DNA of 64,000 nucleotides from Triglochin maritima (Eukaryota; Streptophyta; Magnoliopsida; Alismatales; Juncaginaceae): the NCBI GenBank assembly GCA_963682175.1, contig OY821787.1, positions 10,518,501-10,582,500 of the forward strand, given 5' to 3'. Position 1 is the stretch's first letter. The number at the start of each line of letters is the position of its first letter. The notes below the pieces were generated by a model. The model was given only the letters and a program-made list of their open reading frames with translations, was not told the DNA's origin and did no database searches. This document shows positions 12,453-22,875 of this stretch, in pieces. Both the position numbers and the translations under genes were made by a program.

Positions 12453-12689
12453 TGTTAAGAATTTCAAAAGTCTTGTGGATGATTCACCTTCCTAACCCCT
12501 AAACTTTAAGTAGGTTTTACTCTTATTAATATGGTGTAATTTCATTCATTTTGTTGTAACCCCTACTACATCCTCACCCTATATATAGGGGGTTATTGTA
12601 CATATTTGAGTACAAAGCAAAGAAGAAATACATACATCTCTCCCTCTCCATCTCCCAATCATTCATCTTTAGTTGTTTGTTTTACAACA
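12453..12689 (+). repeat. copia 3' LTR with upstream polypurine tract
   Basis: A polypurine tract (CCAAGGGGGAG, 12442-12452) is followed by TGTTAAGAATTTC, and the segment can end at TTTACAACA (12689), giving TGTT...AACA ends and a length of about 237 bp. It contains the TATATATAGGGGG promoter-like stretch near 12578. The end is inferred from the TG/CA rule only. Confidence 0.65.
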
Positions 12690-12984
12690 AAAATATTGAT
12701 TTTTCAAATTACATAAATTTATGGTATTATTAGGTTGTAATCTTGAAATGGAAGCTCACACAAATGTCACTCTGCTAATACTTTAGACGATTCGTCTTCT
12801 ATCTTCAAGTTTCACTTCTACTAGTTCCATCACTTAATTAGTAATATTGATTTAGTCTATACTTTTTCATATCGATTATTAAATATTCTGAAGTGGTACA
12901 TAAGAACATAAGTGACACTTGGCGTATTTGATTCACCATGATTGGAGATCATGGATTGTGGTTACAAACCCTTGGTGTATATAA
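12690..12984. other. Short unassigned gap
   Basis: AT-rich, no reading frame, no repeat recognised. Likely the original target DNA between the copia element and the foldback repeat. Confidence 0.5.
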
Positions 12985-14015
12985 AAGTTAATTGGGTTTT
13001 TTGTTTCGTACCGATCAAAAGTTTTGAAATTGACTACCTACCTACAGTTCTGCGAAAATTGGACGTGTACCTATCAAATAAGTTATAATTGACTTCATAT
13101 CTATCTGTCACAGTGAGTCCCACGATCGTGTGCCTCCGTTTATATTTCACGTAACGCGACGTAATTTTCATCGGATTTTTTGCTTTCGTACCAATCAAAA
13201 GTTTGAAATTGGCGACGTACTCATGGTTCTGTGAAAATTAGACGTGTACCTATCAAATAAACTTGTAATTGACCTCATACCTATCCAAAATCATCTACAA
13301 TAGGGAGGATGGTTGTGGATATGTATTGATTATAACGAATCAATCATTATTCCAAAAGTAGAAGAAAGTAATCTCGAACAAAGCAAGAGCATGTTCCAAA
13401 CATATGGATGTATGGTTTTGGACTTGCTGGTCTCACTTGGATGTATTTTCGAGTTTCGACCTGCTTCTCTGTCTACTAGTTTCTAAAACACGTATTTAGA
13501 CTAGAAATACCTAGTTATCATTTTTTAAAATGGATGTGTAATATGTATGTTGTGGATGGTGGTGGATAGGTATGAGGTGAATTACAAGTTAATTTGATAG
13601 GTACACGTCAAATTTTCGCAGAATCACGGGTACATTTTCAATTTCCAAACTTTTGATCCGTACGGAAGCAAAAAGCCCAATGAAAAATAATGGAAACGTA
13701 AACGGAAGCACACGATTGTGGGACCTACTGTGACGAATAGGTATAGGGTTAATTACAATTTATTTGATAGGTAAACGTCCAAATTTTGCAGAACCATGGG
13801 TACGCCGTCAATTTCCAAACTGTTGATTGGTACGGAAGCAAAAAAAACCAATATAAAATAACAACGTGTTACGAGAAACGTAAATGAAAGCACACGATTG
13901 TGGGACCTACTATGACGGATAGGTATGAGGCTAATTACAATTTATTTTATAGGTACACGTCTAATTTTTTTGGTAGAACTATGGGTACGTTTTCGTAAAT
14001 TTTCAATTTTTTGAT
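12985..14015. repeat. Foldback made of about 200-bp units, two on one arm and about two and a half on the other
   Basis: Left arm (about 13000-13290) holds two copies of a unit reading CGTACCNATCAAAAG ... GTGTACCTATCAAATAA ... TTGAC-TCAT. The right arm (about 13560-14010) holds the same unit inverted (GATAGGTACACGTC ... TTTTGAT-CGTACGGAAGC), at least two full copies and a partial one. A spacer of about 270 bp lies between the arms. The shared phrases include the complement pair ACGATCGTGTG / CACACGATTGTG. No coding capacity; most likely a foldback or MITE-derived repeat. Ends and target duplication were not resolved. Confidence 0.75.
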
Positions 14016-14779
14016 TTCCTTTAATTAGGGTTAATTTCCTTTAAGATAACAATTGTTTAATATTCCTAGCTCCAACACTAAAAATTCATCCCCTCGATTC
14101 CCCTTTGTGTGCACCGACAAGACTCTAATGTCATGGATCTATGTTTCATCTGTATGAGAGTAAAAACCCGATCAATGAGAATATTCTTGCCTCGGGAACG
14201 ACGCTCCAAATATCCTTCTGTTGCATTCGTAAATGCAACAGAATGCTGCATTCGTTAGATCACGTCAATGGGTGATCTTCTACACGATTCCGTTATATAT
14301 TCCCAACATTATTATCAAAAACCGCTAGCTCTTCACGTATAACGATTTTTTTCCGCCAAGATTGATTTGTAAGTTGATTCTTAATTTTTTTTACCAACAA
14401 GAGGCATGCTTGTCCTCTTCCTTTGTAGAACAATTTTTAAAAATAACTTTTAAAGAGAAACACAAGTCTGTTCGGGAAGAATCCATGTTTGAATTTTGTT
14501 ATGGTAATTATCATAATAGTCCTTATTCTTTTGGAAAATTATTTGAGACATATGTTTGCAGTTTTTTTTAAGAGACCGAATGTTTTCTGCATCTTACATA
14601 TTTCGGTAGAATTTGTGTTGTGCTAATATAAGCATGATCTACGGATTGCGTTTCATAATAATAAAAATTAGTTGACATGGAATATATGTTTCCTTCCCAA
14701 TGGTTGCCGGTCTGGAACTCGTCAACAAATTGTTGCACCAATTTTGAGGCAGCAACTCTAGACAGTCAGTCGGTCTGGG
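14016..14779. other. Unassigned AT-rich stretch with one small perfect hairpin
   Basis: No gene recognised. A perfect 12-bp inverted repeat lies at about 14217-14244 (TTCTGTTGCATT and AATGCAACAGAA around CGTA). The rest shows nothing that can be supported. Confidence 0.4.
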
Positions 14780-15875
14780 ATTCTCGTGTGGAAGATGCTC
14801 TTAAATGGGTCACGAGTCGAAAGGAATGCGAGTGTGCAAATCTAGAGAAAGGATAGGCCTGGTATTTTCCTAGCGAGAGAAACAAGGAGCACCTGCCATC
14901 TGGTGACGTGTTATGTTTTTACGAGAGAAAAACATGGAGCCTAAGACAAGCGCTTGACGTTGAGTGATTTTCGGAACCACATGAAGATAAAGTGGGGAGT
15001 GTGGACATTCTTACGCCTTTAACCGGGTCCAAAACTGTTTGAAAGACCAAGTCCACATAGCTTGACAAGTAGTTGACTGGGTCTTTGAGAAGTTTTCTAA
15101 GATAACTGAGGACGTGGAGAGAGTGGGGGAACGTGGGCATTCGTTTCCACTCTTGTAGACAATTAGAAGTAGGTTAACCGTGGATGATTTGAGCAGAAAT
15201 CGTGTGTAAATAGAAGAGAACTTCTACGAGATGTCGCAACATCTATCCGCCCATAGCATAAGCGTTTACGATAGGTTTATCAATTACATAAATACTCGTC
15301 GACAATTCGACATAATCTAATCTCACCTTAACCTCGTTAATTGAGAAACCTATGCTAAACACCAATGCTATGGATGAGGAGGATAGATGTGACGTCTACA
15401 AGGAATGCTCCAATATTTATACATGATTTCTCCCCTAATCATGCATGGGTAAGGGCCACTTTACCCACTCCTAACTGTCTACAAGAGTGGAATCAGATGC
15501 CCATGTTCCCCACTCTCTCTACGTCCTCAATTCTCATGGAAATCTTCTCAAACACCTGGTCAACTACTTGTCAAACTGCTTAGACTGGTCTTAATTCCTT
15601 CGTAAAAGGTTTTGGATCCGGTCAAAGGGGTAACGCGCGATGCCCACACTCCCCACTTCATCTCCATGCGGTTGTTGAAATCACTCCACGTGAAGCACTT
15701 GTCTTGAGCTCCGTGTTTTTCTCTCTAAAAAACGCTCTGCGTCACCACATGGGTGATGCGACCTTGTTTCTCTCGCTAGAAACATTCCAAGCCTATCCCC
15801 TTTGGCTAGATCCGCACACTCGCATGCCTTTTGACTCGTTTCACCCTTCTATAAGCATGTTCCAGACGAGACATT
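14780..15875. repeat. 1.1-kb foldback: two arms of about 500 bp around a short loop
   Basis: The left arm (about 14780-15280) and the right arm (about 15345-15875) are inverted copies. Matching landmarks: TAGCGAGAGAAACAAGG at 14870 against CCTTGTTTCTCTCGCTA at 15764; CTTGTAGACAATTAG near 15153 against the complement near 15475; CATAGCATAAGCGTTTA near 15253 against TAAACACCAATGCTATG near 15356. The central unpaired part is roughly 15290-15340. Similarity by eye is about 80 percent with small gaps. No transposase or clear target duplication is seen. Confidence 0.8.
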
Positions 15876-17355
15876 TTTAGGTTGTGAGAAGAAGAATCAA
15901 ATTCGGTAAGGTTATTCTCGATCGAGCTCGGATTGTACAAGGCTTGAGCTCAACTGGTTGGTCCCGAACGAAGATCAGATTAGTGGATTCCTGAACGGGT
16001 TCGTTTGAATGAGTGTGGCTTGTAAAAGAGGATTATGACCTAGTTAGAGTGTCGACTATGGAAATCTATGATCTTCTTGTGCTTTGGATATCTTTATTTG
16101 TGTTTGATTTCCCGTTGTATTTTACTTAGATTTGTGACCGATCCCAATAGTTTCAACTTTATTTTTATGTCTTAGCTTGTCTCGACACTTAACTACTGAT
16201 TCCACTTAGTACTATAAATTAAGGGGGTTTCCTTCTAATTTTACATGTTTCAACATCCAAACCTCTTTATTTCGAAAAGCAACCAATGAATGAGAGAAAG
16301 ATGAGGGAAGGAGAGAGAGTGAAAGAGGGTGGAGAGGGAGAAAAGAGAGAGAAATAAGGATGAGAGAGAGTGAAAGAAATATGAGAGAGAGGGTGAAAGA
16401 GAGAGGAAGAAAAAATAGAGATAAGGGAGAAAAAGAAGTTTCAAAAGGAATTAGTAGATTATACAAGGTGAAATTTGTAAATTTTATAATTTATTTTATT
16501 TTTTATTCCACTGATGACATCATCACGTAAAAGATGACGTCATCAACGAAAACAGACACGGGAGTGACAATTGAGAATTATAGTCTTTTGCAATGACATT
16601 TGGTACACAATGTTGGTTTTTTGATGGTATATAAGCAAATAGGTGTAGGGTATTGATTTTTGGGAATTATAGTGTTTTGTAATGACATGCAAACAATTAA
16701 CTCATATATAATAACATCTCAAACTTAATCAATCAAAGAAAAATTACATTCTCAGTCATTTTTAGAGGTTTTTAGATCGTGGGCTCAAAGAAATTCACGA
16801 AGTAAGAAAAGAAAAGAACATACGGGAAACTAACCCTTAATATTCTTCAAAACATTGAATTACAGCAGCCAAGAGTCAATGGAACATTTTTTGGCTTTCC
16901 AAATTGTTTGGGAAGGAAGGGATCGAGAAAGAAAATGGGGGCCAAAATTAATGGGTTTTCTAAGTATAAACCTAGCTTGAAGAATATGTTATTATTGTTA
17001 TTCGTTAAAAGTAAAGAGGACAACTTTGGAAGAATAAATTGGTCATGACTTAAAAATAAAGTTGAAAAGTCAAAGACTTAATATTTGAAACGGAGGGAAG
17101 AGTAATAATTCCCCAAAAAGATTATTTTTTGTATAATTCAAAAATAAAGTTTAGATTCTTGAAATCGTACTTGATTGTTATAATTACAAAAGCATATACA
17201 TCGAAAGTTGTAGCGCCAAGGCCACCGAGTGATTCCATCTTTATTTGCTCTAGACAAAAGGATTTGTCGGAATAATGTGACGCAAAGCAAAAGTAGGACG
17301 ATGGTCATTTTCGTTATGGTTTATAAGAATTTCTGATATGCAGCTCACGTCGAAT
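15876..17355. other. Intergenic sequence with a GA-rich tract
   Basis: No coding region recognised. A purine tract of GAGAGAGAG with interruptions spans about 16290-16440 and creates long reading frames of Leu/Ser on the minus strand that are not genes. TGACGTCATC-like motifs occur twice in inverted order at 16513-16545. A short phrase (GAATTATAGT-TTTTG-AATGACAT) is repeated at about 16573 and 16659. Confidence 0.5.
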
Positions 17356-17365
17356 AATTATAAAA

Positions 17366-19301
17366 GGGATTTTTACTTGTGTGCACTTGTGAAGATGGTT
17401 TATTGGACCTTTGCTCCCTTATAGCTTTATATTGTCCATGTGCACACGCAAACACCAATAATTTCGTTTATACACATGCATCCGACTCGTTACTTTCCAG
17501 TTGACTCCGTAAGTTTTTGTTTTAACCCCGTCAGAATCATCATTCATCTTTGTACTAATAATCCCTAAATTCTTAATTATGTGCAAGTTAAATAGTAATT
17601 CGTCACACAAAAATCCACTCCACGTTTCTTCCCCAAAATTTATCCAAACCCTACCCAATCACTCCACTCCACTCCAGTACAGTACCCCGAATCCCCAACT
17701 TCGTTTACTCCAGCGATCTCACCCAACACCCCCAAAATCCACTCCACTCCACTTCCAGCGATCTCTCCAACCATGACGACATCTCCAGCGAATCTATTTT
17801 TCTTCCGCGAAGTTCGTTTACTCCGGCCTCATCCCGCTGCACAATCCGATCACGCCCGACAAGCTCGTCGTTGTCGTCCCACTGGATACAATGCACACAA
17901 GAAGTGGACTTTGGAGGTCGACGTCTGAGGTAGGTGCTCGAATGACTCCCACTTGTAGTGATTTGATTAAATTGTTGTCAGAAAATAGCAATTTTTGGGT
18001 TAATCTCCTGTCCTAGAGTAGATATTGATGTAAATATGAACATGCATGACAACTATTAACTTCAATTCTTGAAAGTGAAGATGCATATTATGTTCGTCTG
18101 CCCATACAAACAATATAATCATAAAAATATGCATAACAAGCTAAAATAGACTCTGAACATTATGACCAAACAATATGCCAAACCACTATGTTAACTGAAC
18201 ATTATGAAGAACTATGAAGAAGATAATGTCTCTCTGTTTAGTTATGTGGAGTGGTAGCATTATTTAATTCAATTGTCCAGGCAAGTTAATGGCAACTCTA
18301 TTTAAAATTATGGAATATGTCACATAAACATTTTACTTGATCAACTAATGCAATTTAGCCAAGTTTACTAACTTTTTGTTTGTTTTAATACTAAAAAATA
18401 GGGGGCCTCAACGTACCACGAAGAGAGGGGGTGATAGGAGGATTGGGGGAAGTTCTTCAACGACTAATGCAGATATTTCTGGAGCACCGACATCTTTTAG
18501 TACAGCTCCACCACCTTTACTCAGTACTTCTGGACCCATGATGGATTTGCTTGGCCAAGTTAGCAGTGGATGTCTCCCATGATCGATGTCAGATTTAATT
18601 TGCTTTAGTTCAGTTACGATGCAGCTTCGTGTGCTTGAATTTAAGTTGGATTTGAAATCAAGTTCAATTCAGTTGTCATGTTTAATTTGTTTTAATTCAA
18701 TTCTGATGCAGCTTCGTGTGGTTGAATTTAAGTTGGATTTGAAATCAAGTTCAATTCAGTTGTCACGTTTAATTTGCTTTAATTCAGTTCTGATGCAGCT
18801 TCGTGTGTTTGAATTTAAATTCGATTTGAAATCAAGTTCAATTCAGTTGTCATGTTTAATTTGCTTTAATTCAGTTCTGATGCAGCTTCATGTGTTTGAA
18901 TTTAACTTGTATTTGAAATCAAGTTCAATTCAGTTGTCAGGTTTAATTTGGACTGTACTGGAGTAAACGAAGTTGGAGATTGGGGGCACTGTACTGGAGT
19001 GGAGTGATTGGGTAGGGTTTGGACGAAATTTTGGGGAAGAAACGTGGAGTGGATTTTTGTGTGATGGATTACTGTTTAAATTGCACATAATTAAGAATTT
19101 AGGGATTATTAGTACAAAGATGAGTGATGATTCTGACGGGTTAAAACAAAAATTACGGAGTCAGCTGGAAAGTAACGGAGGTCAGATGCATGTGTATAAA
19201 CGAAATTATTGGTGTTTGCATGTGCACATGAACAATATAAAACTATAAGGGAGCAAAAGTCCAATAAGCCATCTTCACAAGTGCACACAAGTAAAAATCC
19301 C
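17366..19301. mobile_element. Non-autonomous MULE with long terminal inverted repeats and 10-bp target duplication
   Basis: Begins GGGATTTTTACTTGTGTGC and ends with the complement. The terminal inverted repeats are about 350 bp (17366-17720 and 18950-19301) and very similar by eye. AATTATAAAA flanks both ends (17356-17365 and 19302-19311), a 10-bp duplication within the Mutator-like range. The 1.2-kb interior has no transposase. It holds CT/C-rich sequence (17700-17930) that could be a captured gene fragment but was not identified, and a tandem repeat at 18590-18955. Confidence 0.88.
18590..18955 (+). repeat. 87-bp tandem repeat, about four copies, open in one frame
   Basis: The phrase GATGCAGCTTCGTG starts at 18618 and 18705 and recurs with the same 87-bp step. 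Because 87 is 29 codons, a single frame stays open through all copies (18586-18966), giving a Leu/Ser repeat. No family recognised. It lies inside the MULE interior and ends at the right inverted repeat. Confidence 0.8.
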
Positions 19302-19361
19302 AATTATAAAATGATTCTCCTTCTTTTGGGGGGTGACGACGTTAATTTGGATTTAGATTCT

Positions 19362-19755
19362 CAGATTGCGTTTGGATGAAGTATTTGTAAGTCGCGTCAA
19401 ATTTTCAATTGATGGGATTTATAAGTCCCATTATTTTAAAATGATAAAATTTATTTTTACCGTGTTTAGATAAATGTGTTACTTCAAAATGATAACCAAC
19501 ATAATATGATATTCTATTGGTTTCCTGGTTTGAAATTGTATCCAAACAAAAAAAATATACTAGTGCATCTTGAACATAACATTAACATTTTGTATTAATT
19601 TGAATGACCAAAGTTAAGATGAGTCTAGTGGAATTTCAATGGGTTGTTATTATCAACCAAATATAGTATTTGCAAATGCCAAATTTTGAAATTTCGACTT
19701 CCAACATCAAGTGAAATTTCATATTTGAGTTGTATCATCCCGACACAACCTTATA
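19362..19755. mobile_element. Possible MITE with degenerate inverted ends
   Basis: The left end reads TTGCGTTTGGATGAA and the complement of the right end reads TTGTGTCGGGATGAT, with further patchy agreement over about 50 bp. No coding region and no clear target duplication. GCGTTTGGAT-type ends are common on plant MITEs. Low confidence. Confidence 0.3.
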
Positions 19756-20154
19756 TTTTTATGGTTTGAAAACACTTACGGAGAAATGTGATTGTTAAGT
19801 TCGAGTTTTAGGAGTTTGTAAAATCATCTTCGTTTAAGACAAAACATTATGAATTTAAGAAGAAACATACTCATCCGATCCTAAGTTCATGGCTTAACAA
19901 ATTGAAATTTCGAAGTGACACCGTAGTATGTAAAAACACAAAAGTATCGTGGAAAATTCGTCGTCAGCCCATAAAATTTTATAGCCAATTTCTTTGTTGA
20001 TGGGCCCCTCGTGCAACCTTTGAATTTCCCTCTAATTCCATTTGGGCTGCAAATGGGCTTTAATTTTATGGGTCCAAATAACTTGGGAGTAAGGATTCCT
20101 CAAGACATGACTCGAAAATCGATCTTAAGAAATATTACATATCATGTTATTTGT

Positions 20155-20475
20155 TCCAGCTTGGTTGGTCGTGATTAAGAGTGTAATATAATCGGATCAC
20201 ATCATGGATTACATTCCATTGCTTACAATTGGATGTCGTAATATAATTGCATTCCAACGTAATTAACTAATTTCAAATTACTCAAACAATGTCATATGTT
20301 TATATGATTTATTAGATAAAACATTACTTTTAAATTACATTGTAATTTTACTTGTTGAATTACAACGTTACTGAACAAGGTAATTTGATTACATTAAATT
20401 CAATTTATGAAAATGTAATTTAATTAAGGAGAATTAGATTTCATGTAATATAATTGCAGTGAACCAAGCATAGCA
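20155..20475. mobile_element. Possible AT-rich MITE
   Basis: GCTTGGTT at the left and AACCAAGC at the right bracket about 310 bp of very AT-rich sequence with TGTAATATAAT near both ends in inverted order. No target duplication was seen. The sequence from 19756 to 20154 and 20476 to 20723 shows nothing further that can be supported. Confidence 0.35.
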
Positions 20476-20998
20476 TTAGAATTGAGCATGAGGAATCATT
20501 AAAAATGGAAAATAAATATTGGAAATAGGAAGAGAGTAGTTCAAATGGGACAATGAATTGACATATAGAAACTTTTACTGGACGTTAGGAATACTGATTC
20601 AAACAATGACCAGCTACGACCAGCAATTGTGGCTAGCAATTACTATGTTTGCGTTTGTGGTGTTACTTGGATAAATCGCTTTTTGTTTGACAGCTACCGG
20701 TCTTTTTGTTTGTTTCAGCGAATTAGAGTTAGGAGTCCTTATACACGGACGCGGGCGTCACAGACGCGTCTTACGTGGACGTGTTGAGTCAGCGTCCAGT
20801 CAGCAAAATTTCTCTTCACGTGCTTTGGTCTTCTTAAAAACGCCGGTTCTTTAGGTTGAACGATTCTTTTCCCAATACACAGATAGTGCAGACCCTAGGA
20901 TAGCGTGCAGACCCTAGGACAGCGTGCAGACCCTTTATTCGTGCAGAGTCCAGACTTATCATAATAAAATATTGTTTTTAACTTTTAGGTTGGATCAA

Positions 20999-21985
20999 CT
21001 TAATCCAAACAGACTCACAACATATTCCGAACAGACAGTCTTCTTATTCCAAACAGACGCGCAACTTAATCCGAACAGACAGACTTCTTATTCCGAACAG
21101 ACACACAACTTAATCCGAACAGACACACAACATATTCCAAACAGACACACAACATATTCCGAACAGACACACAACTTAATCCGAGTAGACACATAACTTA
21201 ATCCGAACAGACACACAACATATTCCGAACAGACAGACTACTTATTCCGAACAGACATACTTCTTATTCCGAACAGAAAGACTTCTTATTCCGAACAGAC
21301 AGACTTCTTATTCCGAACAGACACACAACATATTCCGAACAGACAAACAACATATTCCGAACAGACAGACTTCTTATTCCGAACAGACGCACAACTTAAT
21401 CTGAACAGACACACAACATATTCTGAACAGACAGACTTCTTATTCCGAACAGACAGTCTTCTTATTCCGAACAGACAGACTTCTTATTCCGAACAGACAC
21501 ACAACATATTCCGAACAGACAGACTTCTTATTCCGAACAGACGCACAACTTAATCCGAACAGACACACAACATATTCCGAACAGATAGACTTCTTATTCC
21601 GAACTGACATACAACTGTTATACATGAAAAAAATGAAGAAGAATGTGATCATTCCTACATTTTTAAGGATGACTTTGGTCTTGTTTGTATATGTGGAATT
21701 ACACGCAAAAGCATAGAAAGTGTGTCCAGAAACGGAACAGAAAATTTGTATTATTTATGTAGAAAGATTGTCCTGTTTATGTAGAAAACTTGTCTTGTTT
21801 ATGTAAAAAGTTTGTCCAGTTTATGTAAAATGTTTGTCCAGATTATGTTGAAAATTTGTGCAGAAATGGAACAGAAAGTATTCCGAACATACACACCACT
21901 TAATCCGAACAGACAGACTTCTTATTCCGAACAGACACACAACATATTCCGAACAGACTGACTTCTTATTCCGAACAGACATACA
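20999..21985. repeat. 22-bp minisatellite (ATTCCGAACAGAC core), with a 372-bp duplication
   Basis: From 20999 to about 21610 roughly 27 units of 22 bp follow each other. Each has the core TTCCGAACAGAC and one of three tails: AGACTTCTTA, ACACAACATA or ACACAACTTA. Four to five more units lie at 21885-21985. Between them is a unit with GAATGTGATCATTCC at 21641 that recurs at 22013, a 372-bp step, together with degenerate TTTATGTAGAAAA-TTGTCC repeats (21750-21860). There are no spacers of constant length and unique sequence, so it is not CRISPR. Confidence 0.85.
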
Positions 21986-22123
21986 ACTGCTGTACATGAA
22001 GAAAATGAAGAAGAATGTGATCATTCCTACATTCTTAAGGATGACTTTGGTCTTGTTTGTTGTATATGTGGAATTATACGCAAAAGCATAGAACTTTCTG
22101 ATTGAACTTTTAACAGTAGAACA

Positions 22124-22357
22124 TCACGCCAAAATCCTCGGAAGCTTTGACACCATTGTATCTCGTTCCAGCACATTAACTCCTGACCCAGAGGTAGCAA
22201 ACAAACGGGTGTGATGCCTTTTCTTAACACAAAAACCACAAGAATCGGCATAAGCAACGTAAAATGTTTGGGCTTCTTCGAAAGAGGGGAAAAACATCCC
22301 CTCCTTAGGAACGTTTGTCGGTTGCTCCACTTGGAAAGACACATGAACGATTTCCAT
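22124..22357 (-). pseudogene. FAR1/FRS-like DNA-binding-domain fragment
   Basis: The minus-strand frame reads PKEGMFFPSFEEAQTFYVAY then GFCVKKRHH, the start of the FAR1 DNA-binding domain (WRKY-GCM1 type zinc finger) shared by FHY3/FAR1 factors and the transposases they derive from. Only the N-terminal half of the domain is present; the frame then runs into unrelated sequence and the minisatellite. No zinc-binding C/H cluster, no MULE transposase domain. Probably a remnant of the parent transposase or a captured host FRS exon. Confidence 0.75.
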
Positions 22358-22654
22358 CAAAGCACAGAGGTAGGACCACAGAAGAGAAGGGAAGAAAAAG
22401 GAAGACGCATGTTAAGATTTATAACAAGTCTCCTGTGCTGTGTAGGAGAGCCAAAATGTTCATGGAAAATGAGTGATTTGAGACGCATTAATGAGGGATG
22501 GAGGGATGTAGACATTTGTACGAAACGAGGAATAAAATAAAAAATAAACTTTTTCTGTGGAGACTGTCAACTCAAACGCGTCTGCTGACTGGGCTGACCA
22601 CATAAGCCCGCGTCCCGAACGCTAGCGTCCGCTAATCGTTTTCCTTAGAGTTAG

Positions 22655-22875
22655 TGCTTAAATTGTGAAATGATGAGACTAGCCTCAGTTTAAATTCCAT
22701 ATATATGAATCGACTGTGATGAATAATTTTTGTCATGTTTTAAATAATTACATTCATAGTTCAAATATAATGTCAGAAGAAAAAGGTATATGCCTAATTA
22801 ACTTGTTTCAAAGACTTGTCATTTATTATAAAATATATTCCAAAGAATCCAAACAATAAGGTTCCTAACGTAGAA
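22655..22875. other. Short AT-rich spacer
   Basis: Nothing recognised between the MULE target duplication and the LTR that starts at 22876. Confidence 0.5.

Larger units (their letters stand above)
7493..12689 (+). mobile_element. Ty1/copia retrotransposon, 5' LTR missing, pol inactivated
   Basis: Domains run gag, protease, integrase, reverse transcriptase, RNase H, which is the copia order. A 3' LTR is present at 12453-12689, but no matching sequence is seen before gag. The left boundary is set only by the end of the neighbouring gypsy LTR. At least five in-frame stops and one frameshift make it non-autonomous. Confidence 0.9.
20733..22645. mobile_element. Non-autonomous MULE carrying a FAR1-like gene fragment and a 22-bp array
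   Basis: TAGAGTTAG flanks both ends (20724-20732 and 22646-22654), a perfect 9-bp duplication, the classic MULE size. The ends are only partly alike: both contain GGACGCGGGC or its near copy within the first 45 bp and a CAGTCAGCA / TGCTGACTG pair near 80 bp. The interior holds a minisatellite, a 372-bp direct duplication and, near the right end on the minus strand, a FAR1 DNA-binding-domain fragment. Total 1913 bp, no intact transposase. Confidence 0.85.

Noticed and set aside
16212..16466. Leu/Ser-rich frames on the minus strand
   Set aside because: Product of the GA-rich simple sequence.
20999..21985. Regular 22-bp array looking like CRISPR
   Set aside because: Units abut with no unique spacers, no cas genes, and the host is a plant. 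It is a minisatellite inside a MULE.
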